Origin: Vanilla planifolia
Taxonomy: Eukaryota > Streptophyta > Magnoliopsida > Asparagales > Orchidaceae
NCBI GenBank assembly: GCA_023846275.1
Contig: CM043868.1
Coordinates: 19,501,755-19,565,754 of the forward strand
DNA: 64,000 bases
Reading direction: 5' to 3'
In this document: piece by piece, positions 12,541 to 26,049 of the stretch
Layout: each line of letters opens with the position of its first letter
Position numbering within the stretch: position 1 is the first letter of the stretch
Made by a program: the position numbers and the translations under genes
Notes under the pieces: generated by a model
Database searches by the model: none
What the model was told of the DNA's origin: nothing
The model's input: the letters and a program-made list of their open reading frames with translations, nothing else

Positions 12541-14729
12541 CAAGACTATTCATATTCTTGATTAAAATATAATTATATAATTATATAATAAATAAAGATA
12601 TAACTTACCTAAGTATATAATTTTTCCCTTAAAATCAATGTTATTTTCTAATTTTCCTTGATAAAGTAACCATTAAAGATTACTAATTCTAAGAAAGATA
12701 ATAAATTAAATTTTACTATGACAAACAATAAAGAAAAAATATTAATAAATGGACAGAATACTAATTAACAAAAAAATAATAAGTAAATGATAACATAATA
12801 TCAATAACATTACCAAGTATCAATAATAGCTTGTATTGAAATAAAAAATAATTGGGTAGCAAGTAGCAATAAAAGTAATAGAAATTAGAAGAAAAAAAGC
12901 TAAAGAATAAGCATCGACAAGTTATCCCAATGAAATTTCTCAAACATGCATTTGAGACCTTCATGGTAGACCAAGGGCATTGGATTTGTTGTTGAAAGGG
13001 TCATTGCAAATGAGAATACGAATACAAATATTTTGTAGCTTTATTGTGGCATCGCTCTTCTTATACACCCGATCATTCTTCGAATTTTTTAGGAAGTCAT
13101 TTACATTTTTTTCTTTTACCTTTTTTCTTTTATTCACATTTGAAAACTATGCCAAATTTTCTTTTAAAAACACCATAAGTATTTTCTTTATGTAATATCA
13201 ATAATGGAAACATTTTCAATTCTCCTTTAAAATCAAGTTATAAAAAATGATACGAATTTTTTAGAGGAAAATATTTAGAACCTATGTGAAAGTGATATTT
13301 ATATAATTCATAAAAATATCAATTTTTTACTTTTTTTAAAACAATATATCTAATATGATATCAATAGATAACAAATCATTTATTTATCTTTTTTTATTAA
13401 AATAAAATAAAATAAAATCACATATCTAATGATAAATGTGATATTTTCCAAATCATCATGCATTAGCTATTACTTCATATTAGTAGCTTCACAAAGTGAT
13501 TTTCTTTAACCTGAAAGTATTAAATCCAAATAGGCATATGCCATTCTACACTAGCTTAGAGGCAAATACATATGCATATATACAAATAAATATAGTATTT
13601 GGGTAATCATATGCATGAATCAACTGCAAATCACTCCAATGTACAAAATAATCATATAAATGCAAGTATAAATAATAAAAATAAAGGCAATTATCATATA
13701 CAATTCGTTAACACTGTTATTTTATATCGCATTTTCGCAATAGTCTGTTACTTTAACTTTTCATTTCTTTAAGATTTTGCTAAAAGAAATGCCCTTTTCA
13801 CAAACAAAATTAAGCATATTTAAGAATACATTATTCCAAACTTAAATAGCTTGAATGAAGGCATTATTGTCACTTTGGATAATGTTTTGTCTTTTCATTT
13901 TGAGCAATATCTTCTCTTTACCAAACCTCTTTTTTTTCTCTTTTTATATTCTTTCTTTCTATTCTTTCATGACTATTATTATGATAACATATTTTCTTTT
14001 TTTTCTTTTTTTTCTTTTGTTGACTATTATCATTATAATAATTTTCTTTTCTCCTTTTTTGTGAATGTTATCACATAATTGATAAAATAATAAATCTTGT
14101 AAATAAAATAATATAATATTTTATGTTCAAACGATATATACAACTAAATATGTTATAAGAACATTACAAATAATAACAACTCAAACATCTTTAAGAGGTT
14201 TCTTATTGATTATCTCCTAGAAATCTACCCCTCTTAACAAGCATCAATGTATCCATCTTTTCTTAATAGCATTTCATGATTATGTTGTTATTTAGCAAGC
14301 AAATGTAGTTTTTCATTTTTGAGTTGATTTGATCATATTCATTATCATGATGGGATTACTATTATATATTTATATTATATCTGAAGTAAAAATGAGTATG
14401 TGAATCTCATAAAAAGAGGGGACGAATTATTAGTTTTAAAATATTTTACTAATTTTAGAATTATATTTATTTAAAAAAAAATAAAAAATAAATTTACGAT
14501 TGTAGAAAAATTTAATTTATAAATATATTAATTTATAATTTTTATGATTATAAGAAATAAAAATAAAAGTTAAAATGGTATACCAAATTTTTAGATAGTT
14601 CGATTCAAAGTAGAACCAATGTCCACCCCTAACCAAGATCGAGAAAAACTTCACTTATAAAAGAGTTATAACTTGAGGTTTTTTTTATGATTAACAACTA
14701 ATTTACTTGAGATTTTTTCTTATAGTTCA
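12541..14729. other. AT-rich intergenic DNA, no gene seen
   Basis: The segment lies between gene 1's promoter and the start of the segmental duplication. It contains pyrimidine-rich runs (for example 13,920-14,060) that give low-complexity Phe/Leu/Ile frames. No splice-consistent coding, RNA gene or well-bounded transposon was recognised. Confidence 0.55.
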
Positions 14730-16939
14730 TCTCTAACCTACTAGCTTTTATGGGTTTAACTATAACTTAGGTTTTTATGAGCTCAACCACAACGTGATTT
14801 TTTAAGAAATTAAATCAAACTACGAAATTTGCAAATGTCGAGTTGCCTAACTCAAAAGGAAAAAAATACACCAAGAGAAAAATTTTAGATGAAAATGTAT
14901 AAAATTTTTTATGCTTGTTGATAATTATAGAAAGTCATAAAGAGTTTAAAACTATGAAGACAACTATAAAAATAAAAGCTTAAAAGAATTAAAAATAGCT
15001 AGAATAATTTAAAATTTGAGTAGTTATAAGTCATAGGTATTACTAAGAGAAATTTACACTAGTAAAATATAATACAACTCTTCTTTGAGATATTAAAATC
15101 TTGTTCATATTCATTAGTTCTTTCATTCACAATAATTAAGTCTTTATAAAAAAAATTACTATAGCTCTTACAAAGTCAAGAAAAAATTACAAAAGTTGCT
15201 TCTAAACAACTAAAAAAGCTTTTCCAAACTACTTAAATAATTCTTTTGAAATGTTGACCACAATGGCACATGTAATGGCTAATGAAATAGTCATCTGGCA
15301 GGATGGACATGAGTCATTGGATTTTCCCAAAGGAGTTCACGATTGTTTGATCAAAGACAATAAATGTAATTGAGTTCTTGATGGTTGAATCAATGTGAAT
15401 TAGATATAGGCCATTCGATTAAGTCGGATGAGATCTGAATCATTCGATTCATCAATGATAAAAAAAATTATTAGATCTAGATCATAGGATTCAAACTGGA
15501 GAGATCTGAAACATAATATCAATGATATATTATTTCAAAAGACAAAAATAAGCAAAGTCATCTGATAAAGTTGGACTTGATCTTGACCTTCCAATTTCAA
15601 GCCAAGATTGAGCTTTTGTAGCAAATCAAATCGATACCATCCAATCAAAGATCAAATGGTAAGAAATAACTCATGTTTTAGCTGTTGACTGCTTGATGTA
15701 AGTATCTAATAATTTTTTTTTTATCAATGAGTATAAAGAGGTGGTGCATGTATCTTTAATCCACAAAGGTTGGTGAACACTCCAAGATATTTTGAAAACT
15801 ATTAATTCACCATCTTTAAAGGTGTATAGTTTGTTCTTTATAAGTAAACATGTTTCACACTAAAGAAGCCAATTATAAAAAAATACTAAACATTTAAGAC
15901 TTCACCCATCAAATACAATGATGTCCTAATAATATCAACAAGCAATATTATACAATATCTTCAATTTATATCACTTCATATTATCATCTAACAGATCTCT
16001 ATTGTTTTAACATACATCACACATCAAAAAATTCATAGGTACAAGTTTCACAAATCATCAAGTGCTTTTATCCTATAATATATATCACATTAAATAGATA
16101 CACATAGGTAAAAGTTTCTCTACCTTTCAAATTGATGTAATATTATCATCAATGCTTACATTTTTGCTCTAAGTCTTGATTGCTACTACAATGAACTTTT
16201 TCTTCCCCTTTTGCCTTTGTTATGCACCTAACTTATCTTGAATTTCTTTCAATACTTAATAGTACTTCCTTTTTTTTACTTTTCTTTACTCTAATACTAG
16301 TGATAGAAGTTAACTACATCACTTTTTTTTTAAAAAAAAAAACTCTTCCCAAGTTTGGCCTCACTTATTTTTATGCTAGAACAATATCTCTTTATATTTC
16401 TCATCCATTCATCTCTCTCTAATAGTTGTAGTCCTTTGGTTTTGCATCTCTTCGACTACATTTTCACTTAAATGTAATAGTTTTTCTTCGATTAAACTCT
16501 CTTTATGATAGTTCATACAATCATTCATCATTTCAAATCTTAAATTATTTTCTATTTCTATGGATCATACTAGTATGACAAATGTGATCATACTATACAT
16601 TTCCTAACATTATCAAAACCTATATTAAGTTTTTCTTATTGTACTTTTATAAAATCATTATTATACACATATGATATGCTCATTCATCTTATTGCATATC
16701 AATGATTTTCCTTATACTTTATTATTTTCAACTTGATCATACTTATATGATACTCAACTTCATATTGTAGCTTCATTAAATATCTCATCATTTGCATTTA
16801 TTTATGTTAATTATATTAATATGATTTATTAGTTGAATGAGTATAATCTATTTCTGCTTAGTCAACTCAGTTCACCCTACCTCATACTTATATGGTTTTT
16901 CATCGTATTACATAATATATCTTCTTTCTTACATGAAAT

Positions 16940-19900
16940 CTTATAATTCTCTTGCATTATGCATATCATATACTAGTTATACTTATATATTAATACTTAT
17001 TATATTGTATGATTTGTTCATTTGTTACTCAATACATTTGACTTAGTTAATTTTTTCTTTTCAATTGATTATTCTTGTATATTATTTGTTTTTGTATTCT
17101 ATGATGGATTGGTCATCTTATAGATTATTAGCCAACTTTTGTCTTTATTCATATTTCTCCCAAGTTTACTTTCTCTCTCTCTTAATTGATTGTACCATGC
17201 AAATATTTTTTAGTTATACTATATAGTTAGACCTTTTCTTAGACTATTGGATTATTTGTTTCATAATGTTGATGCATTTATTCCACTTTATTGTGCTTAT
17301 ATAATTGTATTGTCATACTTATAAGATTTGTACTTGTATGACACAAATCTAATCTTAGGAACTTATTCACATTAGATCATAATACTAATTTTCTATTATT
17401 TGATCGTATTGTACTTAAACCTTTGTTATACCATACATCCTAAATCTTTCTTCTTTAGCTTGTTGGACTAATCTCACCCGTATAGGCGACATAATTGTTT
17501 GTCATAACACTGCATTGACATGATGGTTTTTATCATACTATATGATCTCATTTAGCTTAGTTCGCTTACTAATTATTCTATTACATTTCCTTTATTATAT
17601 TGGATGATGACTTTTGCCAAGTCATATTCCTTACTATTAACCATATCATATTTTATGATCTATTGTCATTATACTATATGATATTTTTTAAAAAAATATT
17701 TTACAACTCAATTAACTATTTTTTCAATCAAAATAATAATTATTTTATCACTTTTTTTACTTCTTCCTCTTTATACTCATCAATAAATCTCTAACATTTT
17801 ATTTTTAATATCTAATGGTTTAAATTTATTAAAATTACTTGTCTCTACTCTTAAGATAATACATTCAACTAAGAATATATCGCTCTTTGTTCATCTTTCT
17901 TGGCAACTTCATTCCATAACTTTTCATCTAGTGCTGTCGAAGTCCTAGGAGAGAGAAGAATAACCATTAAAAATTTTAAGAATGTTGACATTACAAGAGT
18001 AAGAAAAAAAATCTACCAGATAAGTGATATTTTTTAAAAGTGGTAGATGTTAGCATTTTGAACCTTTAACATTCAATGATTATCACATGAGAAAATCTTA
18101 ATAATGAATTTAAATTTCGTAGATCAAGTGCTAGTTATAAGGAAAAAGGTGTTGTAAATGACAACTCATGAAGGAAAAAAAAGGCAATGATAAGCCAAAA
18201 AAATAAGGGGAGGAGGGGAAACTTGGGAGAAGGAATTCTTCTAAAACTATATGGTAAATTGGATATTTGAAAATTTATAATTAATTATAAGCTTCTAAAT
18301 AACCACATTTTTTCAAACCAACCTCTTAAGATTTCCAATTTCCATAAGCATTAATTAAGGATAACATTTCTAAGAAAAATAGGTAGGTGATTTAATAAAC
18401 CTTTCACTTTTTTTTTTTTGCCACTTGAAAAATTAGGACAATGTTGGTCTTCAATTTAGTAAGTGTGATCATTTATTTTAGCATAAGGAATCTATGATAG
18501 TGGAATTTAAAAGACATTTAAAATTACTTGTATTATATTACAAATACATAAGTAGGATAATATCTTAACCTTATAGGATTGGGTCAAGATAGGTACACCA
18601 ACACCCCTTAAAAGGGACCAAACCTCAAGAAAAGTTCAATCGATAATTTAAAACTAAGAAGGACAAAAAGAGCACTAAGGAAATAACATCTTAAATACAA
18701 GCCATAGGTCCTACTCAAGAATAACTCTTTAAGCCTTAAAATGATTTATTAGAGAGAATTTAGATCTTAAATAACATGGTAAAGAAATAATAAGCTCATG
18801 TAAAGGTAATACACAATCTCAAAAAGTATTGAGATGCTCATGATTGAAGAAGAGGGTGTTAGGGCCCTATCTAGCTAACAACATAATTAAATATAATAAA
18901 GAAGATTTAAATGTAAAACTACTAAATATATAAGAAAAATAATCTTAGGTGGGGACCAAACTATGAGATAAAAATCTAAAATCCAACCCACTCAGCAATA
19001 TAAATCAAATAAAATATTAGAATAAATGAAAGATCGTAACTACAAAAACTATAAATAACCACCCATATTGTAATAAGTATTGAATATAGTCCATACGACA
19101 CCAAAGTACTAATAAGCTACATAAACCTAACTCATCATAGAACATTACTTATTATCACATCTCAAGAGTAGGTCCCTCTTTATAGTATCAAAGCCCCCAT
19201 CTTGTAGTGTCATGAATGCATATTTTATAATATAAATCTTAGTGAGAGTTTAAAGAACTTAATAGATAAATCCAAATAAAATAAAAAATAAACAAATGCT
19301 AAACATGTAATACACCATGCAATAATATCATGATGATAAAAGAACTATGTACCACAAAAGAATAACCATGTTAATAATAAAAGCAAATAATAATGAACAT
19401 TTTTCTTTATTTATTTATTTCTTCAAAATTTTTCTAATGCATTATTTCCCATAAAGCTTAATTCTCCTTTGAACTATTCTCTTATGGACCCAAAATTAAT
19501 ATCATATGACCTTAGCTAATATCTATTCAAATAAAAATATATTCTTACCCCACACGACCACCCTACACAAATTATCAGTGACACAACATATAAGTCATCA
19601 TCATCCTATCGCATAAGATCATGTCACTTGTAAGGACATCTTTACCCAAATAATACGATGGTAATATTTCAGGGAACCAATTGTTATCATTTATTTTATT
19701 CTTTACAAAAAAAAACCTTTCAAACTATTCATTTTGTTAATGTTACTAATGCTTATCTTTAACATAGTTTGCATATGTTTATATTTCTTTCAAAATAACC
19801 TTTTATATGATTACTTTTATGATAATATAATTCAAGTGATTATAATTCTAGAATAAATATATGATAATAAATCTATGACAAATAAAATATCAAAGTAATC

Positions 19901-21710
19901 ATTTAAAAATAAAATATTATAAATCATACTATAAAACATTAAAAAATTTAAATAAAAACATTTGTACTATATTAAAAAAGACTATTGCATTTATAATATA
20001 GGTTACAGTATTTATTTATTTAGATATGGAATGAAATTCTCTTATATTGCTTTCTATTCTTTTAAGTTTTCTATAATAAAATATATGCATATAAATTATT
20101 AAACAAGCTTATATATTATAACTATCAAATATTTTTCTTTATTTTATATAATTAAAGAACTCCTATTTCTCATGTTGTCATAACTACATCGCATTGCATG
20201 ATGCCTCACATCATATAATACGAGAAACATACAATCCTATCTATCATACTGTTTTATTCAACCACCAAACTTCAGTTTCCTATAGATCATACAAGTATGA
20301 TTTCTCATATCATCTAATATGATTCATTAGCTTGAGATACACAAACTAATTTATTATTTATTGGTCATTCTGATGAGGACCATCATCCTTGAATAATCAT
20401 ATTCTCTTTTCCTACTAAACTTTGGACTTAGTCAATTCACCTCGCTTAACCTCTAACTAATCATCCAATATAATTGAACTTTGCATTGGTATAATATCCC
20501 CCTAATAATCTTTATGACACACAATCGACTCATCCAATCTTTTATTCTAATCTCACTCAAACTAATTATGCAAGTACAAGAGAATGCTTCATACTTGTAT
20601 GATGCTACCACCTACTCAATTCCTACTGACTTATGTCATATCGTTTAGTATGATTAAATCATCATATTTATAAGATTTACTTATAAACTTTTGTAAGATC
20701 ACTAACTAGACTAATTTAATCCTTTATTTTAGTTGGTTTATCAATCATACAAAAATGATTAAATATATTATACTTACATGATCCTATTCAAATGTCTAAA
20801 CGTATTTCTTTCACTTCTCAGTTCTATTAAAAACTTTTTCAAATCTTCATTAGATTCTTTCCAAAGTACTCTAACACAATTCTAACTCCTACAATAACCT
20901 AACTCCACTTAAATTTACATAGAACCAAATTAAACAACTATAATAATATAAATCAAATGCTTACCTTCCCTAGTTTCACTCATTGTGCTCAATTTTCTTC
21001 TTGTAATAGTTGTTTATAGCTTCTCTCTTTCTCATTTTAATTTCTCGCCCTTTCTAAGTTGAAGAAATGGATTCCCCCAATCTAGTAATCCTTTATCAAA
21101 TTTTTTGCTCTTCTTCTTTTCTCTTCTAACTAATTCTCTTGCCTCTTCTTTTCTTCTTATTCCTTTTTCTTCTTACCTTCCCACTCTTAATTTATGCCTC
21201 CAACTTACTACCTCATACCTAGTCACCATATTAATTCCTATCAATTTAATGGTAGTAAGGATTAAATTAATGAAATTATAATTTTACCCTTAAGTAATTT
21301 AAACCATTACCTTTATATCCTTTTTTTTTAAATCTATAATTAATAATTTAGACTTTTAAAATTATAAATTAATGTCATTAAATTCTTCTTTAAAAAATTC
21401 TTTATTATAATATATTATAAAACTATGACATACTTCTCAAGATAAAAATAATACGATATTTTAGAAAATTGATTTTATTATATCAATATATATAATTAGA
21501 ACTCTACTCACTTAGTTTCATGATTTACAGAATATAATATATATTAAAAATTTTGACTATTATAAGAAGAGTTTCTATAAGATAATATCTCAAATAGAGT
21601 AATTATTGGATAAGCATTACAATCTAATATGCTTCTAGATAGAGGTAAAAGGGATGAATAATCTAGCATCAACAAAGAAGGAAATAATTCTAATATATAT
21701 ATATATATAT
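16940..21710. other. 4.77 kb segment present in unit A and absent from unit B
   Basis: Unit B joins the equivalents of 16,939 and 21,711 directly at 38,784/38,785, with only one or two bases of ambiguity. The A-specific stretch has no recognisable gene. It contains LTR-like remains (19,080-21,600, with similarity to 4,600-8,130) and recurring short near-palindromes of the type ATCATACnnGTATGAT. It ends in an (AT)n run at 21,693-21,712. No target-site duplication is evident, so a deletion in B is at least as likely as an insertion in A. Confidence 0.7.
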
Positions 21711-21712
21711 AT
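21693..21712. repeat. (AT)n microsatellite at the A/B presence-absence breakpoint
   Basis: A run of about 20 bp of alternating AT immediately before the point where unit B resumes homology. AT runs are prone to breakage, which fits a deletion endpoint. Confidence 0.8.
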
Positions 21713-23409
21713 TACATATATAAGATTATGGCCTTAAGATGTCGAATCTCATTTTGGAATACAATTTTCTTTTGCTAGTATAGGATAATCAATTGGGAAG
21801 ATTATGAAATACCTGCAAAAAAGTAGAAAGAGAAAGAGTTCAAATTGAATCGAGCAAAGCTATGCTCAATGCATTCCCTTCATCTCCTTCACAATTCAAG
21901 AAATGTGATTCAAATGTTTGATGTATTTTTTTAAGACCTAGTGTAAAAGGGATTTAAAGGATTGATATGGAAAAAGAGAAATAGTTCATACGACTAACTT
22001 AGGAAGCTTCTACAAAGATGATTCAGATGTTGGTGACAAGACATAATTAAAGATAAGTGAAAAGAAAAATATTGGTGTGGATTATAACTTGCTTGTTGAC
22101 CATCATTAATGGGTGGCTCATTTTATGATGTTGGCAAGGTTCTATATCTTCAACAGTCATATGGGTGATGATGATTTAATGTGAGGAGATAAGTCTTGAC
22201 TATTAATGATCTACTAGCTAAAAGGGAAATATGGCAACCATTGCCCACCTTTTTTAGTTTTTTTGTCACATCAATTTTTTTCTTTTCTTTTAGTTTTTAA
22301 AAATTATTTTTTGTAAATAAAACTATGACAAAATCATTTCAAAATCTCATTTCTTTTTTCAAGAATATAATGTTAAATTTTATTATTATATGCATGATCA
22401 TATATATGCGAATCAATCACCCTACAAACCATATAAATTAAAAACACCAAATAAATATTTAAGTAACAAGCTAATAAAACTCATCCAAACCCTAAGATAA
22501 TCTTACTCAATATCAAAGTAAAACAAATAATGAATGACATATGATAATACATCAATGTCAAGAATTAATTTACTATTGAACTTACATCACTGTAACCAAA
22601 TTTGTCTATATGAATCTAAAGTGAAAATGACTTCTTATTCCTCTTGATTTGTTACAAAAGCCATTATATACACATTAATCATTGAATTATCAATTTAAAT
22701 AATTCTTATATACTCTCATACGATTATTTGACTAAAAAAATATCATCCCTTCTTACTATAGTACCAAAGCACCATATATTATTTGTTTTTATTTTGATTT
22801 AAAAGTCATGTCTTAAGCATGGTTTTAACTTTATTTTGAGGATTTTTTTATATCAAAGTAGTTTAGATATTATTCTTACATAGAGATGACTTGTAAAAGA
22901 TTTGATGTGGCTTAAATTCAATGGTTTTCTAAGTTTTGTAGTATCAAATCATAGTCTATTTTTGTTGTTAACCATGCATAATTGTGATATATAGGTAATT
23001 TGATTACTTTTTTGCACCTTACAAAGGATATGTTGTCAATATTTTTGAAGACTTTTAAATAGTAGTGATTAATTTGGTTGAATTCGCTTGGTGTTTATGA
23101 TTACACGTGTGTACGCCTTGACAATCCTAAGGAAATTAGCAAGGTCAAGCTTTATACAACACTTTGATATAGTAGGCTCGAATCATACTATTATAGTATC
23201 AAAATAACATTTCTTATAGTATAATAAGGCTCCAGACAAACTAAGTTTGAAATTATTTGTTTTTTTGACACTTAACAAAAATAGAATAGAGAATGATTGA
23301 AATGTGAAATATCAAGAGATGAATTATTGGATAATAAATAGTTCTTAATAAGTTTTTAATTGGAAAATATAAAATAGTGTCACATTAAAAAAAGAGAAAA
23401 ATATTTTAA

Positions 23410-23411
<2 letters not shown>

Positions 23412-23465
<54 letters not shown>
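23412..23465. repeat. (AT)n microsatellite downstream of SLAH gene 2
   Basis: About 54 bp of pure AT, roughly 490 bp beyond the stop codon of gene 2. The orthologous run in unit B (42,504-42,601) is about 98 bp long, a length difference that distinguishes the two copies. Confidence 0.95.
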
Positions 23466-23467
<2 letters not shown>

Positions 23468-23952
23468 ATGTTAATGCATATTTTAAGAAAAACATATTTT
23501 TTGACTAACATGAGATGTTAAAGTGGGATAACAATTTGCTTAATAAAACTAAAAGTCTTGGAGGAAGCAAGCTTGGTATTGAGAAGAGCATCTTGAACCA
23601 GTAGAAGAAGAAGGCTGCCTAGACGAGAGCGAACAAGGTGTAATAATTTCTGAAGGAGGCCAGGTGCAAGCTGGTAGAAAACCAAGGAGAACCATTGGCT
23701 TGCTTAGGGATATGCAGGAAATGTTCGACGAGGACAATACACAAGCACACATTAGAATCATTGTTTGATACATCTCATTTTTAAGAAGAAAATACAAAGC
23801 GCAATTATACAAACTTGTGCTTAAATTAACATAGTTTAGACATGAGCATAATGTGCAACTAACTGCAATAAAATAGATTTCAACAAATTGTTGGACATGA
23901 GAATAATGTGCAACAACTAAATCTTTTCCTTGAATTGGATTGTCAAGCAGCT

Positions 23953-25741
23953 CTAATCTTCTGGAGCAACAATAGAGTTCATCTTTCTATTCGTGCTCTC
24001 TGCTCTACGATGCGAGTGCTTCTTCCTTGAACTCGTCCTCTTCACAGAGATGGCTATGGCTATGTCATTGGGGAAAAGGTTATGGAACACCAAGGCATGG
24101 AGAATGGTCGTGATGAGCAATGCTGCAACGGCGAGGGCAGAGATGAAAGAGAGAGCCACCGAAAGAAATTTTGTGAAGGGATTAGTCACTTCCGTCGTAT
24201 AGTCGATCGTTGCAGTTGCAACACTGGTCATTGGAACTGTGTACGCCCACCAAACCAAAGAAAACCTGCGATTCAAAATAGGATTTCAGCATAAGCTACA
24301 TAAGCAAAATTTGAACATTTAAGAAGGTTGCATACCTGAAGCCGCGGAAGAAGTTAACCCGAACTGCCTGCAAGTAGACGACCAACCTTTTCAGCATCCG
24401 GTGGCTACACTAAATGATGATGGTTTATTGTTGAGAGGGAGTCAAAGAATTACTTACAAGAGAAGCGTAGAGAAAAAGAGCAAGGAAGTAAGCTATCCTT
24501 GAGCCAAGATCAAAGCTTCCTGAAATCTTTGTCCACGACAAGCAAGCAAGACCGGGCCCCGATAAAAACAGGAAGAACACAGGATGAAGCTCCTTGGGAA
24601 GAGTCTCGTTTGTTGGTAGCCTCTGATACAGAGTAACGAAGAGCACAATATAATGTGCTAACCCAATTGCGAAGAAGATGATTGACAATTCTCTGAGGTC
24701 CACATATGCCGCAAACAATGAAACGACGAAATTTCCAATAATGGACAGATGAGTCAAGGGACTGGCCACCTTCGAAAGCCTGCGGTCTCCTCCCAACATC
24801 CACTGCCCATAGATTTTGAGGTCTAGGCATAAGATTGGAACCATGAGGACAAACCACCAAGCAGCATGCAGGTTTGCTGCAACCGAAGTTGGCACGCCTA
24901 GTGCGAGTAGTATGCCCCCAATCCATGGCGCAAAGAAGAAGTTTACTCTGATGGGATGCATGAATTCCCTCTTCACGGCCTCAAAATAAAATATAATCTT
25001 CAGGGCATAAATGAAGGCCACCAACACAGTCAACACAAGGGAAGCGCACCAGAGGACGAAGTTAACAGCCGGGTTTACGTGCAGGAAGCTTGTTGAAGAA
25101 GACATTCTCATCGTCTTCCAGAGGAGCGCTTGGATCCCCACACCAAGTGGCATGCCAAAGGACGATATAGGAAATCGAAGAAGGAATGGCCATTCTTCGT
25201 CTTCTGGCAGAATCAGCTTCTCTGATTTCTGAAACAGAGGAGAAGATTCCATGTTATTGGGTTGAACTGACATGCAATGTAATCCAAATTGTCACCCACC
25301 TTAAGGTTCTCAAGCTCGGGCCCTTCAAGGGCATCGAAGTACCGCTCCGCTTTGGGTATGGGCTCTATTTCTACAACATGGGAATCGATATTCTTCGGAT
25401 GCGAGAGCTGCCTATCAAAATTTGCGGAACACGTCCTGAAGGAATCGTAGCAACTTTCCTTCGCTCTTTGACTGCATAAGATGTGCTCGTGGGTTGCGGA
25501 TTCATGAACTTCGTGGTTCGGCTTCATCTTCATGGGCTGCTCTGAGCTTTTAGGAGCAGGCGATAATGGCACTTTCATAGAAAAAGAGTGCAAAGGACTT
25601 TGGGATTCCCCTGCTTCAGTTAATGGAATGTCGATGATGATGGGTGGGAATTGATCACCCTGCAACGAAACGTACAACAAATTATGTAACTCATAAGCCA
25701 TAACATTTGATGGAGAAGGCTCATCTTACCTGAGACGCCAT
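23953..25741 (-). CDS. SLAH3: S-type anion channel, SLAC1/SLAH family (gene 2)
   Basis: Complete minus-strand model with canonical GT/AG borders and consistent phases. Exons are 25,730-25,741 (MASQ), 25,300-25,659 (120 codons), 24,458-25,228 (257 codons), 24,336-24,367 (32 nt) and 23,953-24,265 (TAG), giving 495 residues. Residues 5-124 are the soluble N terminus (GDQFPPIIIDIP, then SANFDRQLS and DALEGPELE). Residues 125-381 carry most of the membrane core, with WPFLLRFPISSFG, ALKIIFYFEAVKREFMHPI, LKIYGQWMLGG and LYQRLPTNETLPKELHPVFF. VRVNFFRGF and the last helices follow, ending in NLFPNDIAIAIS and a basic tail. Known homologues (Arabidopsis SLAH2/SLAH3, about 520-635 residues) carry nitrate/chloride across the plasma membrane after calcium-dependent kinase activation. 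Choice between SLAH2 and SLAH3 is tentative. A TATA box lies about 136 nt upstream of the ATG. Confidence 0.95.
25660..25729 (-). other. Intron 1 of SLAH gene 2 (70 nt)
   Basis: A very short intron with donor CAG|GTAAGA and acceptor TTGCAG|GGT separates the 12-nt coding part of exon 1 from the N-terminal exon. Retention would give MASQ-Val-Arg-stop. In gene 3 the donor third base is changed (GTTAGA), so the contrast is of interest. Confidence 0.85.
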
Positions 25742-25876
25742 ATGAAAAGCCCACTTAGAATCCCAGTAAGACGATTCCGAGTTTAAGGAGGATATGATTT
25801 GATCGAAGAAATATGAACAAAATGAAAGGACGAAAGGAAGGCAGATGTGAATGGTATCTATACATGGGGCAGTGGC

Positions 25877-25884
25877 TATATATA
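25877..25884 (-). promoter_or_regulatory. TATA box of SLAH gene 2
   Basis: On the minus strand the sequence reads CGTATATATAGCC, about 136 nt upstream of the start codon, which predicts a leader of roughly 100 nt. The same element is kept in gene 3 at 45,014-45,021. Confidence 0.65.
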
Positions 25885-25994
25885 CGAATTGTTAAGCGGG
25901 AAGGGATCAATATAGAATTTCCTGCCGCTTTCGTGTTAGTGCGGTGCAGTCGAAACGGCTATTCGAGGTTAAGAGGTTCATACTTTCAAGTATT

Positions 25995-26007
25995 CGTCAA
26001 TTTGACC
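25995..26007. promoter_or_regulatory. Back-to-back W-box pair upstream of SLAH gene 2
   Basis: The sequence CGTCAATTTGACC carries TTGACC on the plus strand and TTGACG on the minus strand, sharing the central AATT region. It lies about 115 bp upstream of the TATA box and is conserved in gene 3 (45,132-45,144). The TTGAC core is the known WRKY binding site; use here is inferred. Confidence 0.35.
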
Positions 26008-26049
26008 GTTCGAGTAAAACTAATGACGGATGTGCTGAGGTTATAGATG

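Noticed and set aside
13851..14078. Overlapping Phe/Ile/Leu-rich frames
   Set aside because: Low-complexity readings of poly-pyrimidine sequence in two frames at once, not a membrane protein gene.
23549..23812. Minus-strand frame of 87 codons downstream of gene 2, also present at 42,685-42,948
   Set aside because: It is conserved between the copies only because the whole region is duplicated. No family motif, and it lies in the 3' flank of the SLAH gene; possibly part of a 3' UTR.
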